Source: Salipiger sp. H15
GTDB taxonomy: Bacteria; Pseudomonadota; Alphaproteobacteria; Rhodobacterales; Rhodobacteraceae
Direction of reading: 5' to 3'
Length of the DNA stretch: 64,000 nucleotides
NCBI RefSeq assembly: GCF_040409955.1
Contig: NZ_CP123387.1
Span: forward strand, 124,001-188,000
Positions 7,541 to 15,203 of this stretch are shown in pieces. Position numbers and translations under genes: made by a program. The notes under the pieces were generated by a model, which was given only the letters and a program-made list of their open reading frames with translations, had not been told where the DNA came from and ran no database searches. Each line of letters begins with the position of its first letter. Positions within the stretch are counted from its first letter, which is position 1.

Positions 7541-8845
7541 ATGTTTACACACGAAGACCTGGCGCGGCTGCAGGCGCAGTCGCTGAAGATGCAGGGCTGG
7601 ATCCGCCAGCAGACCTTCTCGCCCGAGCTCGAGAAGACCCTGCGCCGCTTCTCAAGCTGGGAGGTGGCCGAGCTGATCCTGCAGGTGAACCAGTCGACCC
7701 TGCGGGGCCGCATGGCCGCCGAGCCGCACCTGCCGCAGGGCCTCGTCGAAGAGGACGGCCGCCAGCGCTGGTACTCGCTGGAAGAGATCAACGAGATCCG
7801 CCGCAAGCTGAAGGTCAACCGCAAGAGCCTGATGCCCTACCGCCCGGCGAAGAAGCGGGCCTTCCGGGTGGCCATCTCGAACTTCAAGGGCGGCGCCGGC
7901 AAGTCCACCGTGGCGCTGCACTTCGCCCATGCCGCGGCGCTCGACGGCTACCGCGTGCTCTGCGTCGACTTCGACCCGCAGGCGACGCTTAGCCACTCGA
8001 TGGGCCTGTCGGACGTCACCGAGGAATACACCGTCTGGGGCATCATGGCGCGCGACCTCATCCGCGAGACCGAGCGGATGAACGCCGCCACCCGCGGCGC
8101 CGAGAGCGGCTCCGCCCTGCCCCAGCGCAAGCTGCCCGAGGCGATCACCTCGATGGGCCTGCGCGACCTGCGCGCCGCCGACTTCATCAAGCCGACCTCC
8201 TGGCCGACCATCGACATCATCCCCAGCTGCGCCAACGCGGCCTTCGTCGAGTTCGCCTCGGCGCAGTACCGGCACCTCAACCCGGAGTGGTCGTTCTTCG
8301 CCGCGGTCAGCCGCTACCTCGACAGCCTGCCGCCCGATGCCTATGACCTGGTGATCTTCGACTGCCCGCCCGCCATCGGGTACCAGAGCATGAACGCGGT
8401 CTTCGCCGCCGACATGCTCTACATCCCCTCGGGGCCGGGCTACTGGGAATACGACTCCACCACCTCGTTCATCGGCCAGCTCTCCGAGGCGCTCGGGGAT
8501 CTGTCGGGCTTCGAGGGGGTTGTCCCCGCGGGGACACTCACCCTGCCCAAGGCCTTCCTCGACATCCGCTTCCTGCTCACCCGCTACGAGACCGGCAACG
8601 AGCTGCACCGCGCGATGCGTCAAGCCTTCCAGAAGGTCTGGGAGGACAGGATGACCGAGCACCCGATCGAGATGACCCGCGCGGTCGAGCAGTCCGGGCG
8701 CTTCCTGAGCTCGATCTACGAGATCGACTACCGCGAGATGACGCGGGAAACCTGGCGCCGGGCGCGCGCCTCCTTCGACCGCGCCTACGAGGAATTCCGC
8801 TCCCACGTGCAGGTGGCCTGGGACAAGCTGGAGGATGAGGCATGA
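7541..8845 (+). CDS. parA: Partition ATPase ParA (with N-terminal HTH)
   Basis: 434 aa; the ATG at 7541 follows AGGAGG at 7531-7536. Residues 1-105 contain a MerR-like winged helix used by large (type Ia) ParA proteins to bind their own promoter. The deviant Walker A motif FKGGAGKST is at residues 115-123, followed by VLCVDFDPQATLS (Walker A' region) and LVIFDCPPAIGY (Walker B). With ParB and the palindrome sites it should segregate this replicon to daughter cells. It overlaps parB by ATGA. Codons around 8522-8535 form an exact copy of the palindrome (encoding VPAGT), so a centromere-type site is embedded in the gene. Confidence 0.93.
   Translation: MFTHEDLARLQAQSLKMQGWIRQQTFSPELEKTLRRFSSWEVAELILQVNQSTLRGRMAAEPHLPQGLVEEDGRQRWYSLEEINEIRRKLKVNRKSLMPYRPAKKRAFRVAISNFKGGAGKSTVALHFAHAAALDGYRVLCVDFDPQATLSHSMGLSDVTEEYTVWGIMARDLIRETERMNAATRGAESGSALPQRKLPEAITSMGLRDLRAADFIKPTSWPTIDIIPSCANAAFVEFASAQYRHLNPEWSFFAAVSRYLDSLPPDAYDLVIFDCPPAIGYQSMNAVFAADMLYIPSGPGYWEYDSTTSFIGQLSEALGDLSGFEGVVPAGTLTLPKAFLDIRFLLTRYETGNELHRAMRQAFQKVWEDRMTEHPIEMTRAVEQSGRFLSSIYEIDYREMTRETWRRARASFDRAYEEFRSHVQVAWDKLEDEA
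8521..8536. repeat. Palindrome copy inside parA
   Basis: A full TGTCCCCGCGGGGACA inside the parA reading frame, translated as VPAGT within a segment that is otherwise ordinary ParA sequence. Confidence 0.85.
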
Positions 8846-9939
8846 GCAAGCGACGCGGCTTCGACATCGACTTCCCCGAGACGGCAGACGGGGCCTACAC
8901 CGGCGATCTGCGCAAGCCCAAACCCGAGGAGCCCGCGAAACCCGCGTCCCGGCGGGGACCGATGGCGGCGGCGATCACGGAAAACGCCGAGGCCCTGCGC
9001 GACCGCGCCGAGGCCGAGCGCGCCATCCGCGAAGAGAACGACCGGCTGGCGCATGACTACGTGCGGCTGAAGCGCGCCGGGCTGATCACCGACCTCGTGC
9101 CGATCGACGCGGTGCGGGCCACCAAGCTGACCCGCGACCGCGCCGCCGGGCCCGACCCCGAGATCGAGGAACTGAAGGCCTCGATCCGCGAGGTGGGCCT
9201 CTCGAACCCGATCCGCGTCGAGCCGGTGGGCGACCATTACGAGCTGGTGCAGGGCTTCCGCCGGCTCTCGGCCTACCGCGAGCTCTACGCCGAAACCGGG
9301 GACGAGACCTATGCCCGCATCCCCGCGGGGCTGGTCGCCTCGGGCGAGGCGCTGGTCGATCTCTACCGCAAGATGGTCGACGAGAACCTCGTGCGCCGCG
9401 GCATCTCCTTTGCCGAGATGGCGCAGCTGGCGCTGGCCTTCACCCGCGACGAGGACACCGGCGTCACCGACATCGAGGAGGCGATCACCCTGCTCTACGC
9501 CTCCGCCGGGCGGCAGAAGCGCAGCTACATCCGGCATTTCGCCACGCTGATCGAGGAACTGGGCGAGGACCTGCGCCACGCCGAGGCGATCCCCCGCAAG
9601 CTCGGGCTCGACCTCGTCAAGCGCATGGGGGACGAGGAGGGCTTTGCCTCGGGGCTGCGCGAGATGCTGGCCGGGCAGGGCGAGGTCTCGTCCGATTACG
9701 AGGTGGCGCGGCTCACCGACGCGCTGAAGAGCGCGCCCAAGGCCGGGCCGAAGCCGAAGGGCAGCAGCGCCAATGCGGCCGCCAAGACCACGCTGCGCTG
9801 CACTGTCCCCGCGGGGACAGTGCGCTGCGCGGCGCGCGACGGCCGGGTGGAACTGGCGATGGAGCGCGACTTCTCGAGCATCGACCGCCACCGGCTCGAG
9901 GCCGCGGTCGCCGCCTTCATGGCCGCGCTCGACGACTGA
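8842..9939 (+). CDS. parB: Partition protein ParB
   Basis: 365 aa, overlapping the parA stop by ATGA, so the two are translationally coupled. After a charged N-terminal region (about 1-85), residues about 90-185 form the ParB N-domain (EIEELKASIREVGLSNPIRV ... YELVQGFRRLSAYREL), the CTP-binding clamp region, followed by a helical DNA-binding region (about 195-290) and a C-terminal dimerisation segment. It should bind the TGTCCCCGCGGGGACA sites and load ParA. The linker before the C-terminal domain contains an exact copy of the palindrome (9805-9818) encoding VPAGT. A one-mismatch copy at 8946-8959 lies near the start. Confidence 0.92.
   Translation: MSKRRGFDIDFPETADGAYTGDLRKPKPEEPAKPASRRGPMAAAITENAEALRDRAEAERAIREENDRLAHDYVRLKRAGLITDLVPIDAVRATKLTRDRAAGPDPEIEELKASIREVGLSNPIRVEPVGDHYELVQGFRRLSAYRELYAETGDETYARIPAGLVASGEALVDLYRKMVDENLVRRGISFAEMAQLALAFTRDEDTGVTDIEEAITLLYASAGRQKRSYIRHFATLIEELGEDLRHAEAIPRKLGLDLVKRMGDEEGFASGLREMLAGQGEVSSDYEVARLTDALKSAPKAGPKPKGSSANAAAKTTLRCTVPAGTVRCAARDGRVELAMERDFSSIDRHRLEAAVAAFMAALDD
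8946..8959. repeat. One-mismatch palindrome copy in parB 5' region
   Basis: GTCCCGGCGGGGAC differs from the 14-bp core at a single position. It may be a decayed or weak site. Confidence 0.5.
9800..9823. repeat. Extended 24-bp palindrome inside parB
   Basis: The core at 9805-9818 is extended by five matched bases on each side (GCACT / AGTGC), the longest perfect palindrome of the set, inside the parB reading frame. Confidence 0.85.
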
Positions 9940-9970
9940 CGCTCGCCAAAGCCGCGCCGGGCCGAGGCCC

Positions 9971-9998
9971 CTGTCCCCGCGGGGACAGCGGCTTTTTT
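9971..9998 (+). terminator. Palindrome followed by T tract after parB
   Basis: The first downstream palindrome (9971-9988) can fold as CTGTCCC / GGGACAG with a CGCG loop, and TTTTTT follows four bases later (9993-9998). It may act both as a partition site and as the parAB transcription terminator. Confidence 0.5.
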
Positions 9999-10562
9999 CT
10001 TGCCCGCACCCCGCAGGCCGCGTCCCCCGAAACAACCTGTCCCCGCGGGGACAGGTCCGTGAGCCGCTCCGACCTGCCAGACTGTCCCCGCGGGGACAGC
10101 ACAAAAATCGCCGCACCGCACCGGACCTTTCGTCCCCGCGGGGACAGCGCCCCGATCACATCGGCCGGTGATCGGCATGGCCTGTCCCCGCGGGGACAGC
10201 GACGATCCGGCGCCGCTCTTCCCGGTCGTGTCCCCGCGGGGACAGATCGCAGCGCACCCTTTTCCATGGCCCGCTATCGAGAGGGGAGCGCGCGCCCTCC
10301 AGAGGCATGGGGGCCGGGGCGGGGGCAAAGCCGCTGTCCCCGCGGGGACAAACACTCTCCGGCTGCGCCTCTCTCTCATAGTGTCCCCGCGGGGACAGAA
10401 CAGCGCGGCATGTCTCACGCCGGGGTGTCGTCGGGCCCGAAGCACTCCCTGTCCCCGCGGGGACACCGCTTTTATCACGTGGGGCGGGCCAACTTGGATA
10501 GCTGTCCCCGCGGGGACGGGCTCCGCCGGGCGCCGCCATTCGCGGGTGTCCCCGCGGGGACA
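9972..10562. repeat. Palindrome array downstream of parB (11 copies), putative centromere parS
   Basis: Exact 14-bp cores at 9973-9986, 10039-10052, 10084-10097, 10132-10145, 10184-10197, 10230-10243, 10336-10349, 10383-10396, 10451-10464, 10504-10517 and 10548-10561. Nine of the eleven have the full TGT...ACA 16-mer; the copies at 10132 and 10504 have one altered flank. The copy at 10035-10056 is extended to 22 bp. Centre-to-centre spacing is 44-106 bp and the spacers are unrelated to each other. Confidence 0.85.
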
Positions 10563-10728
10563 GGAGGCGGTTACGAGACTCTCCCATGTATTATGTTCAA
10601 TAAAGGAATCACCGGCCCGCGATCCGTCGGCAAGCCGCCGCTCGCGATGGGCGAGGTTCCGTCAATTCTTTCGCGCCAAGCGGAAATTCGCGCTAAAGTG
10701 GATGAATTCATTTCGTTGCAGGCCTTTG

Positions 10729-12249
10729 ATGTCCAGATTTGCCAGATATCCCGCCGGACTCCCCTCGCTCTTCCTCGTCGAGATGTGGGAACGCTTCAGC
10801 TTCTACGGCATGCGGGCGATCCTCGTGCTCTACCTCGTCGATGCGGTCGCGACCGGGGGCATGGGGCTCGAGACGCCGGCGGCGGTGGCGATCTACGGCA
10901 TCTACTCGGCGGCGGTCTACATCCTCGCGCTTCCGGGCGGCTGGGTCGCGGACCGGTTCTGGGGCGCGCGCAAGGCGATCATCGTCGGGGCGGTGGTGAT
11001 CATCATCGGCCACATCCTCCTCGCGCTCTCGGGCTCGACCGCCTCGATCTTCCTCGCCGGGCTCTGTTGCATCGCGGTGGGGACGGGGCTGCTCAAGCCC
11101 AACATCTCGACCATGGTGGGCGAGCTCTACGACAAGGACGACGTCGGCGGGCGCGACGCGGGCTTTTCCTTCTTCTACATGGGCATCAATGTCGGCGCGA
11201 TCCTCGGCGGCTTCGTCGCGGGCTATCTCGGCGAGGTCTGGGGCTGGCACTGGGGCTTCGGCGCCGCGGCGCTGGCGATGACGCTGGGGCTGATCAACTT
11301 CATCTACGCCGGGCAGCGCTCGCTGCGCGGCAAGGGCGAGCGCCCGCCGCCCAAGGAGGTGGACGCGGCGACGCGGCACCGCGACCACATGGTCAGCCTC
11401 GGGGTGACCGGCGCGGTGGTGGCGCTGCTGGTGCTGCTGATCGGCACCGGGGTGATCGACGTGCGCAGCGCCGAGGGCGTGGCGCAGGCGACGGGCGTGC
11501 TCATCGTGACCATCGCGGTGGCGTTCTTCCTCAACATCTTCATCGCCGGGGATCTCGACGGCTCCGAGAAGAAGCGGATGATCGTGCTGGCCATCCTCTT
11601 CGTCGCGGCGGCGGTGTTCTGGTCGCGCTTCGAGCAGGCGGGCTCGTCTCTGTCGATCTTCGCCGCGGACCTCACCCGCCGCGACCTCGTGGGCTTCGAG
11701 GTGCCGGCCTCGTGGTTCCAGAACCTCAACCCGGCCTTCATCATCCTGCTGACGCCGCTCTTTGCCGCCTTCTGGACCTGGGCGCAGGACCGCGGCTGGG
11801 AGATCTCGGTCTTCGTCAAGTTCGGCCTCGCGCTGGTGCTGGTGGGCCTCGGCTTCTGGATCCTCGTGCCCGCGGCCAAGATCGCGATGACCGGGGCAAA
11901 GGTCTCGGCGCTGTTCCTGATCGCCACCTTCTTCATCCACACCTGCGCCGAGCTGCTGCTGAGCCCGGTCGGGCTCTCGACCTTCTCGCGCCTTGCGCCG
12001 GAGCGCTTCGCCAGCCAGATGATGGGCTTCTGGTTCGTCGCCGCCTCGCTCGGCAACCTGCTGGCCGGGCTGCTGGCGGCGGGCATGGACACCGAGACGC
12101 CCTCGGCGCTGCCGGGGCTCTTCAACCAGCTCTTCTACGGCAGCGCCATCGCCGGGGTCGTGCTGATCGCGCTGTCCTGGCCGCTGAGCCGGTGGGCGAT
12201 GGCGGGCAAGGCGGCCCCGGCAGAGACCGCCGGCACCGAGGTCCGGTAG
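10729..12249 (+). CDS. POT/PTR-family proton-coupled peptide transporter
   Basis: 506 aa from the ATG at 10729; another in-frame ATG at 10702 is possible and neither has a strong ribosome site. The N-terminus reads LPSLFLVEMWERFSFYGMRA, the hallmark of proton-dependent oligopeptide transporters (the E-x-x-E-R-F-x-x-Y-G motif), followed by twelve or more membrane helices; the second POT signature region lies around residues 135-170 (GFSFFYMGINVGAILGGFVA). It imports di- and tripeptides across the inner membrane with protons. It is the first gene after the partition array and is transcribed alone, convergent with the next gene. Confidence 0.9.
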   Translation: MSRFARYPAGLPSLFLVEMWERFSFYGMRAILVLYLVDAVATGGMGLETPAAVAIYGIYSAAVYILALPGGWVADRFWGARKAIIVGAVVIIIGHILLALSGSTASIFLAGLCCIAVGTGLLKPNISTMVGELYDKDDVGGRDAGFSFFYMGINVGAILGGFVAGYLGEVWGWHWGFGAAALAMTLGLINFIYAGQRSLRGKGERPPPKEVDAATRHRDHMVSLGVTGAVVALLVLLIGTGVIDVRSAEGVAQATGVLIVTIAVAFFLNIFIAGDLDGSEKKRMIVLAILFVAAAVFWSRFEQAGSSLSIFAADLTRRDLVGFEVPASWFQNLNPAFIILLTPLFAAFWTWAQDRGWEISVFVKFGLALVLVGLGFWILVPAAKIAMTGAKVSALFLIATFFIHTCAELLLSPVGLSTFSRLAPERFASQMMGFWFVAASLGNLLAGLLAAGMDTETPSALPGLFNQLFYGSAIAGVVLIALSWPLSRWAMAGKAAPAETAGTEVR

Positions 12250-12259
12250 GGCAGGGGGC

Positions 12260-13054
12260 TCAGCTGCTGCCGCGGACCGCCCAGACCCGCGCGGCGAGCA
12301 GGATGCGTCCGTCCGGGTCGGTGGGCAGGCCTTGCTCGAGCCGGGCGCGGAGCGCCTCGCGCTGCGCCTCGCCGAGCCCGGCGCAATAGCCGGGCGCGGG
12401 GCCGACCCCCGACAGGAACGGCGTCCAGTAATCGTCGAAATCGGCAAAGGGCGTGGCGATGTCGATCGCCGCGCAGGTGACCTCGCCAAGCCCCGCCGAG
12501 CGGAACAGCGCCTCGAGCGCGTCCGGGTGGCAGACCGGGAAGCGCCGCCCCTCGTCGAGCGCCTGCGCGCCCGGGTCGAGCGCGACGGCCGCGTCCCAGA
12601 ACCGGCGCATGAACTGCGCGTGCCCGGCGTAGTCCCAGACATAGGCCGCCACCGTCCCGCCGGGGCTTGTGCAGCGCCGCAGCTCGGCCAGCGCGCGGTC
12701 CTTGTCGGGGATGAAGTTCAGCACCAGCCCCGAGACCGCGCAGTCGGCGGCACCGTCGCCGAGCGGGATCGTCTCGCCGTCGCCCTGCACGAAGCGCACC
12801 CTCGGGTCGGTGATCCGGCGCCCGGCGAGCGCGAGGAAGTCCTGCGAGGGCTCGACCCCGGTGACCGAGGCGGGCGCGCAGCCTTGCACGATCTGCTCGG
12901 TCAGCGCGCCGGTGCCGCAGCCGAGGTCGAGCCAGCGCAGACCATCCGGCATGTCCAGCCAGCCGAGGAAGTCGCGCCCGGCCTTCCGGCTCCACCGGCC
13001 GACGTACATTTCATAGGCATCCGCCCCGAGCCATTTGTCCATCATCGTCGTCAC
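12260..13054 (-). CDS. Class I SAM-dependent methyltransferase
   Basis: 264 aa. The Rossmann-type fold is marked by motif I LRWLDLGCGTGALTEQI (about residues 39-55), the acidic residue after strand 2 (VTGVEPS), and DPRVRFVQGDGETIPLGDGA before motif IV (DCAVSGLVLNFIPDK). The N-terminal AYEMYVGRWSRKAGRDF is typical of the UbiE/COQ5-like Methyltransf_11 group. Small-molecule methylation is likely but the substrate is not predictable. Its stop is 11 bp from the stop of the convergent transporter gene. Confidence 0.85.
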   Translation of the reverse strand: MTTMMDKWLGADAYEMYVGRWSRKAGRDFLGWLDMPDGLRWLDLGCGTGALTEQIVQGCAPASVTGVEPSQDFLALAGRRITDPRVRFVQGDGETIPLGDGAADCAVSGLVLNFIPDKDRALAELRRCTSPGGTVAAYVWDYAGHAQFMRRFWDAAVALDPGAQALDEGRRFPVCHPDALEALFRSAGLGEVTCAAIDIATPFADFDDYWTPFLSGVGPAPGYCAGLGEAQREALRARLEQGLPTDPDGRILLAARVWAVRGSS

Positions 13055-13514
13055 CCTCCCTCTGCTGCCGGGACGAGGGTAGCACGGATCGCGCCCCGCG
13101 TCCGCGCCGCCGGTCCGGGCCGGACGGTGCGGGCCGCGCCCAAGTCACGGGCAGCGCAGCGCAAAGCCGGCGCCCTCCGGGGTCGGCAATGTTCGATCAA
13201 GGCAGTTTTGTGGTGGAAACTCACGTCTTCTCGTGACGCGGGGGCATTTTCGATATACCTATGGATGCAGTGCGTCGTGTCTTCGCCGGAAAAGCCGGGG
13301 GTGTTACCAACCCGCGGCCGGTCCGGGGCCGGAAAATGGCGCAGAGTTTTGAACGAACCGTTTAATTGAAGTGAATTTTCTGCGCCGCGCGGCGCGCCCG
13401 AGCCATTTGATGGGCGCCCGTACCGGCTCGATCATGTGTCTTGTGCGTGCGGCCCGGGGCGGGACGCCCCGCCGGGTGAAGGCGCCCGGCCGTCATTTTG
13501 AATGGAGAGATTTC
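13055..13514. other. 460-bp intergenic region between divergent genes
   Basis: It separates the methyltransferase and the TetR-hydrolase fusion, which are divergently transcribed, so both promoters should be here. An AT-richer patch at about 13235-13265 and another at 13345-13375 are the most promoter-like parts. No gene or strong palindrome was seen. Confidence 0.4.
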
Positions 13515-15188
13515 ATGGAGGATGTCATAGTGACCAATCGCGACCCGGCTACCGACGGCGATGGCGAGGGGGTGGCGCGGCGTCATTGGAAGCAGAACCC
13601 CGAAGCGGTGCGCGCCAATATCCTCGATGTCGCGCGCAAGGCCTTCGTGGCGCATGGTCTGACCGGGGCGAAGATCGACGACATCGCCGCCGGGACCGAG
13701 ACCTCGAAGCGGATGATCTACTACTACTTCGGCGACAAGGAAGGGCTCTACCGCGCGGTGCTCGAGGACACCTACGCCCGCGTGCGCGCGGCGGAGGACA
13801 GGCTCGACCTGGCCAGCCTGCACCCGGTCGAGGCGCTGCGGCGGCTGGCGGAATTCACCTTCGACCACCATGCCGAGAACACCGATTTCATCCGGCTCGT
13901 CATGGTCGAAAACCTGCACAATGCCGCGCACATGGAAAAGGTCGAGGACATCGCCGGCAAGAATGTCTCGGCGGTCGGGCTGCTCGACGAGATCTACCAG
14001 CGCGGCTGCGCCGAGGGGCTGTTCCGGCGCGGGCTCACGGCGCTGGAGCTGCGCTGGCACATCTCGGCGCTGGCCTTCTTCAACGTCGCCAACCGGCCGA
14101 CCTTCTCGCATCTCTACGGCGACTCGCTGTTCGACCCGAAGGGCCAGCAGCAGCTCAGGCGGCACATCGGCGACATGCTGCTGCGCTTCGTGATGAAGCC
14201 GGGGCTCTCGGTCGAGGAGGCGGCGGTGCGCCCGGTGACCGAGACCCGCGCCATCCATCCCGACATCTACCGTTTCCGCGAGACCTGGGACGCCACCTGG
14301 GCGACCCTGCCGACCGAGGGCGACGCCACCACGCGGCGGCTGCATTTCGAATCCGTGTCGCGCTCTCTGCGCCTGCCCAGCCCCGAGGGAGTCGAGACCG
14401 ACGAGGAGCACTGGATCGACACCGAGAGCGGCCCGGTGCGGGTGCGGCTGTTCCGCCCGCCGGACCCCGAGCCGCTGCCTGCCGTCGTCTACCTGCACGG
14501 CGGGGCCTGGCGGCAGGGCAGCCCCGAGACCCACTGGAACATCACCTCGCGCATGGCCGCCTGGTCGGGGCACCTGGTGATCTCGGTGGATTACGCGCTG
14601 GCGCCCGAGGCGGCCTATCCGGCGGCGCTGCACCAGATTCCGGCGGTGCTGACCTGGGCGCGCGACCATGCCTCGATGCTGGGCATCGACCCGGAGCGGC
14701 TGTCGATCGCCGGCGACGGGGCAGGGGGGAACCTTGCCGCGGCGGTGGCGCTGATGTGCCGCGACGCCGGGCTGCCGCTGGCGGCGCAGCTGCTGATCTA
14801 CCCGATCTGCGACTTCGACACCTCGCGCCCGTCCTGCTCGGAATATGCCGAGGGCCCGCTCTGGACCCTGGCGCAGCTGCTCTCGGCGCACGCGGGCTAT
14901 TGCCCGGACGTGACGCTGCGCCTGTCCGACCCGCTGGTCGCGCCGCTGCTGGCCTCCAGCCACGAGGGGCTGCCGCCCTGCTACCTCGCGCTGGCCGAGC
15001 ATGACCCGATGCGCGACAGCGGTGCCGCCTATGGCGAGGCGCTGCGGGCGGCGGGCGTGCCGGTGCAGGTCGATCCGGGCGTCGGGCTGGTGCGCGACTA
15101 CCTGCAGGCCATCGGCTTCGGCACCGCCGCCGAGGACCGGCTGCGCGAGATGAGCGCCTGGCTCAAGGAGGAGGTGGCGGCGCGCTGA
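13515..15188 (+). CDS. TetR-family regulator fused to a catalytically degenerate HSL-type alpha/beta-hydrolase domain
   Basis: 557 aa; the ATG at 13515 has GGAGAG at 13504-13509. Residues about 28-220 are a full TetR regulator: the HTH GAKIDDIAAGTETSKRMIYYYF is split here as GAKIDDIAAGTETSK and RMIYYYFGDKEGLY, followed by a helical ligand/dimer domain. Residues about 250-557 are an HSL (hormone-sensitive lipase) family hydrolase fold with the oxyanion motif HGGAW (328-332). The nucleophile elbow reads GDGAGG with Gly402 where Ser is expected, and the catalytic His position reads GLVRDY with Arg527, while the Asp (EHDP, Asp497) is kept. Seen: one uninterrupted frame. Inferred: the hydrolase fold is a ligand sensor, not an enzyme. 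Target genes are unknown. Confidence 0.85.
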   Translation: MEDVIVTNRDPATDGDGEGVARRHWKQNPEAVRANILDVARKAFVAHGLTGAKIDDIAAGTETSKRMIYYYFGDKEGLYRAVLEDTYARVRAAEDRLDLASLHPVEALRRLAEFTFDHHAENTDFIRLVMVENLHNAAHMEKVEDIAGKNVSAVGLLDEIYQRGCAEGLFRRGLTALELRWHISALAFFNVANRPTFSHLYGDSLFDPKGQQQLRRHIGDMLLRFVMKPGLSVEEAAVRPVTETRAIHPDIYRFRETWDATWATLPTEGDATTRRLHFESVSRSLRLPSPEGVETDEEHWIDTESGPVRVRLFRPPDPEPLPAVVYLHGGAWRQGSPETHWNITSRMAAWSGHLVISVDYALAPEAAYPAALHQIPAVLTWARDHASMLGIDPERLSIAGDGAGGNLAAAVALMCRDAGLPLAAQLLIYPICDFDTSRPSCSEYAEGPLWTLAQLLSAHAGYCPDVTLRLSDPLVAPLLASSHEGLPPCYLALAEHDPMRDSGAAYGEALRAAGVPVQVDPGVGLVRDYLQAIGFGTAAEDRLREMSAWLKEEVAAR

Positions 15189-15203
15189 GGCGCCGCCGCC
15201 GCT

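Larger units (their letters stand above)
9940..10728. other. Gene-free region downstream of parB carrying the main palindrome array
   Basis: 789 bp with no convincing gene. Open frames across it are artefacts: the palindrome reads as CPRGD, VPAGT or SPRGQ in every frame. The region is filled by eleven palindromes (9972-10562), then a less GC-rich stretch (10575-10720) that should hold the promoter of the POT transporter gene. Confidence 0.7.

Noticed and set aside
9316..9333. CCCCGCGGGG inside parB at about 9320 as another palindrome site
   Set aside because: Only the inner ten bases match and both outer GT/AC pairs are missing; expected by chance in such GC-rich DNA.
7276..10562. Possible CRISPR array from repeats of about 16 bp around parAB
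   Set aside because: The repeats are perfect palindromes, spacers vary widely in length, some copies lie inside parA and parB, and no cas genes are present. Centromere sites explain them better.
10059..10728. Long open frames across the palindrome array, including N-terminal extensions of the POT gene
   Set aside because: The array reads without stops because the palindrome translates as CPRGD, VPAGT or SPRGQ in all frames. The protein homology of the transporter begins only at about 10729.
13515..15188. Two separate genes (TetR and esterase) fused by a sequencing error
   Set aside because: The linker shows no abrupt frame or composition change, there is no start or ribosome site for a separate esterase, and a simple base error could not also remove both the catalytic Ser and His. 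It is still worth confirming by reads.
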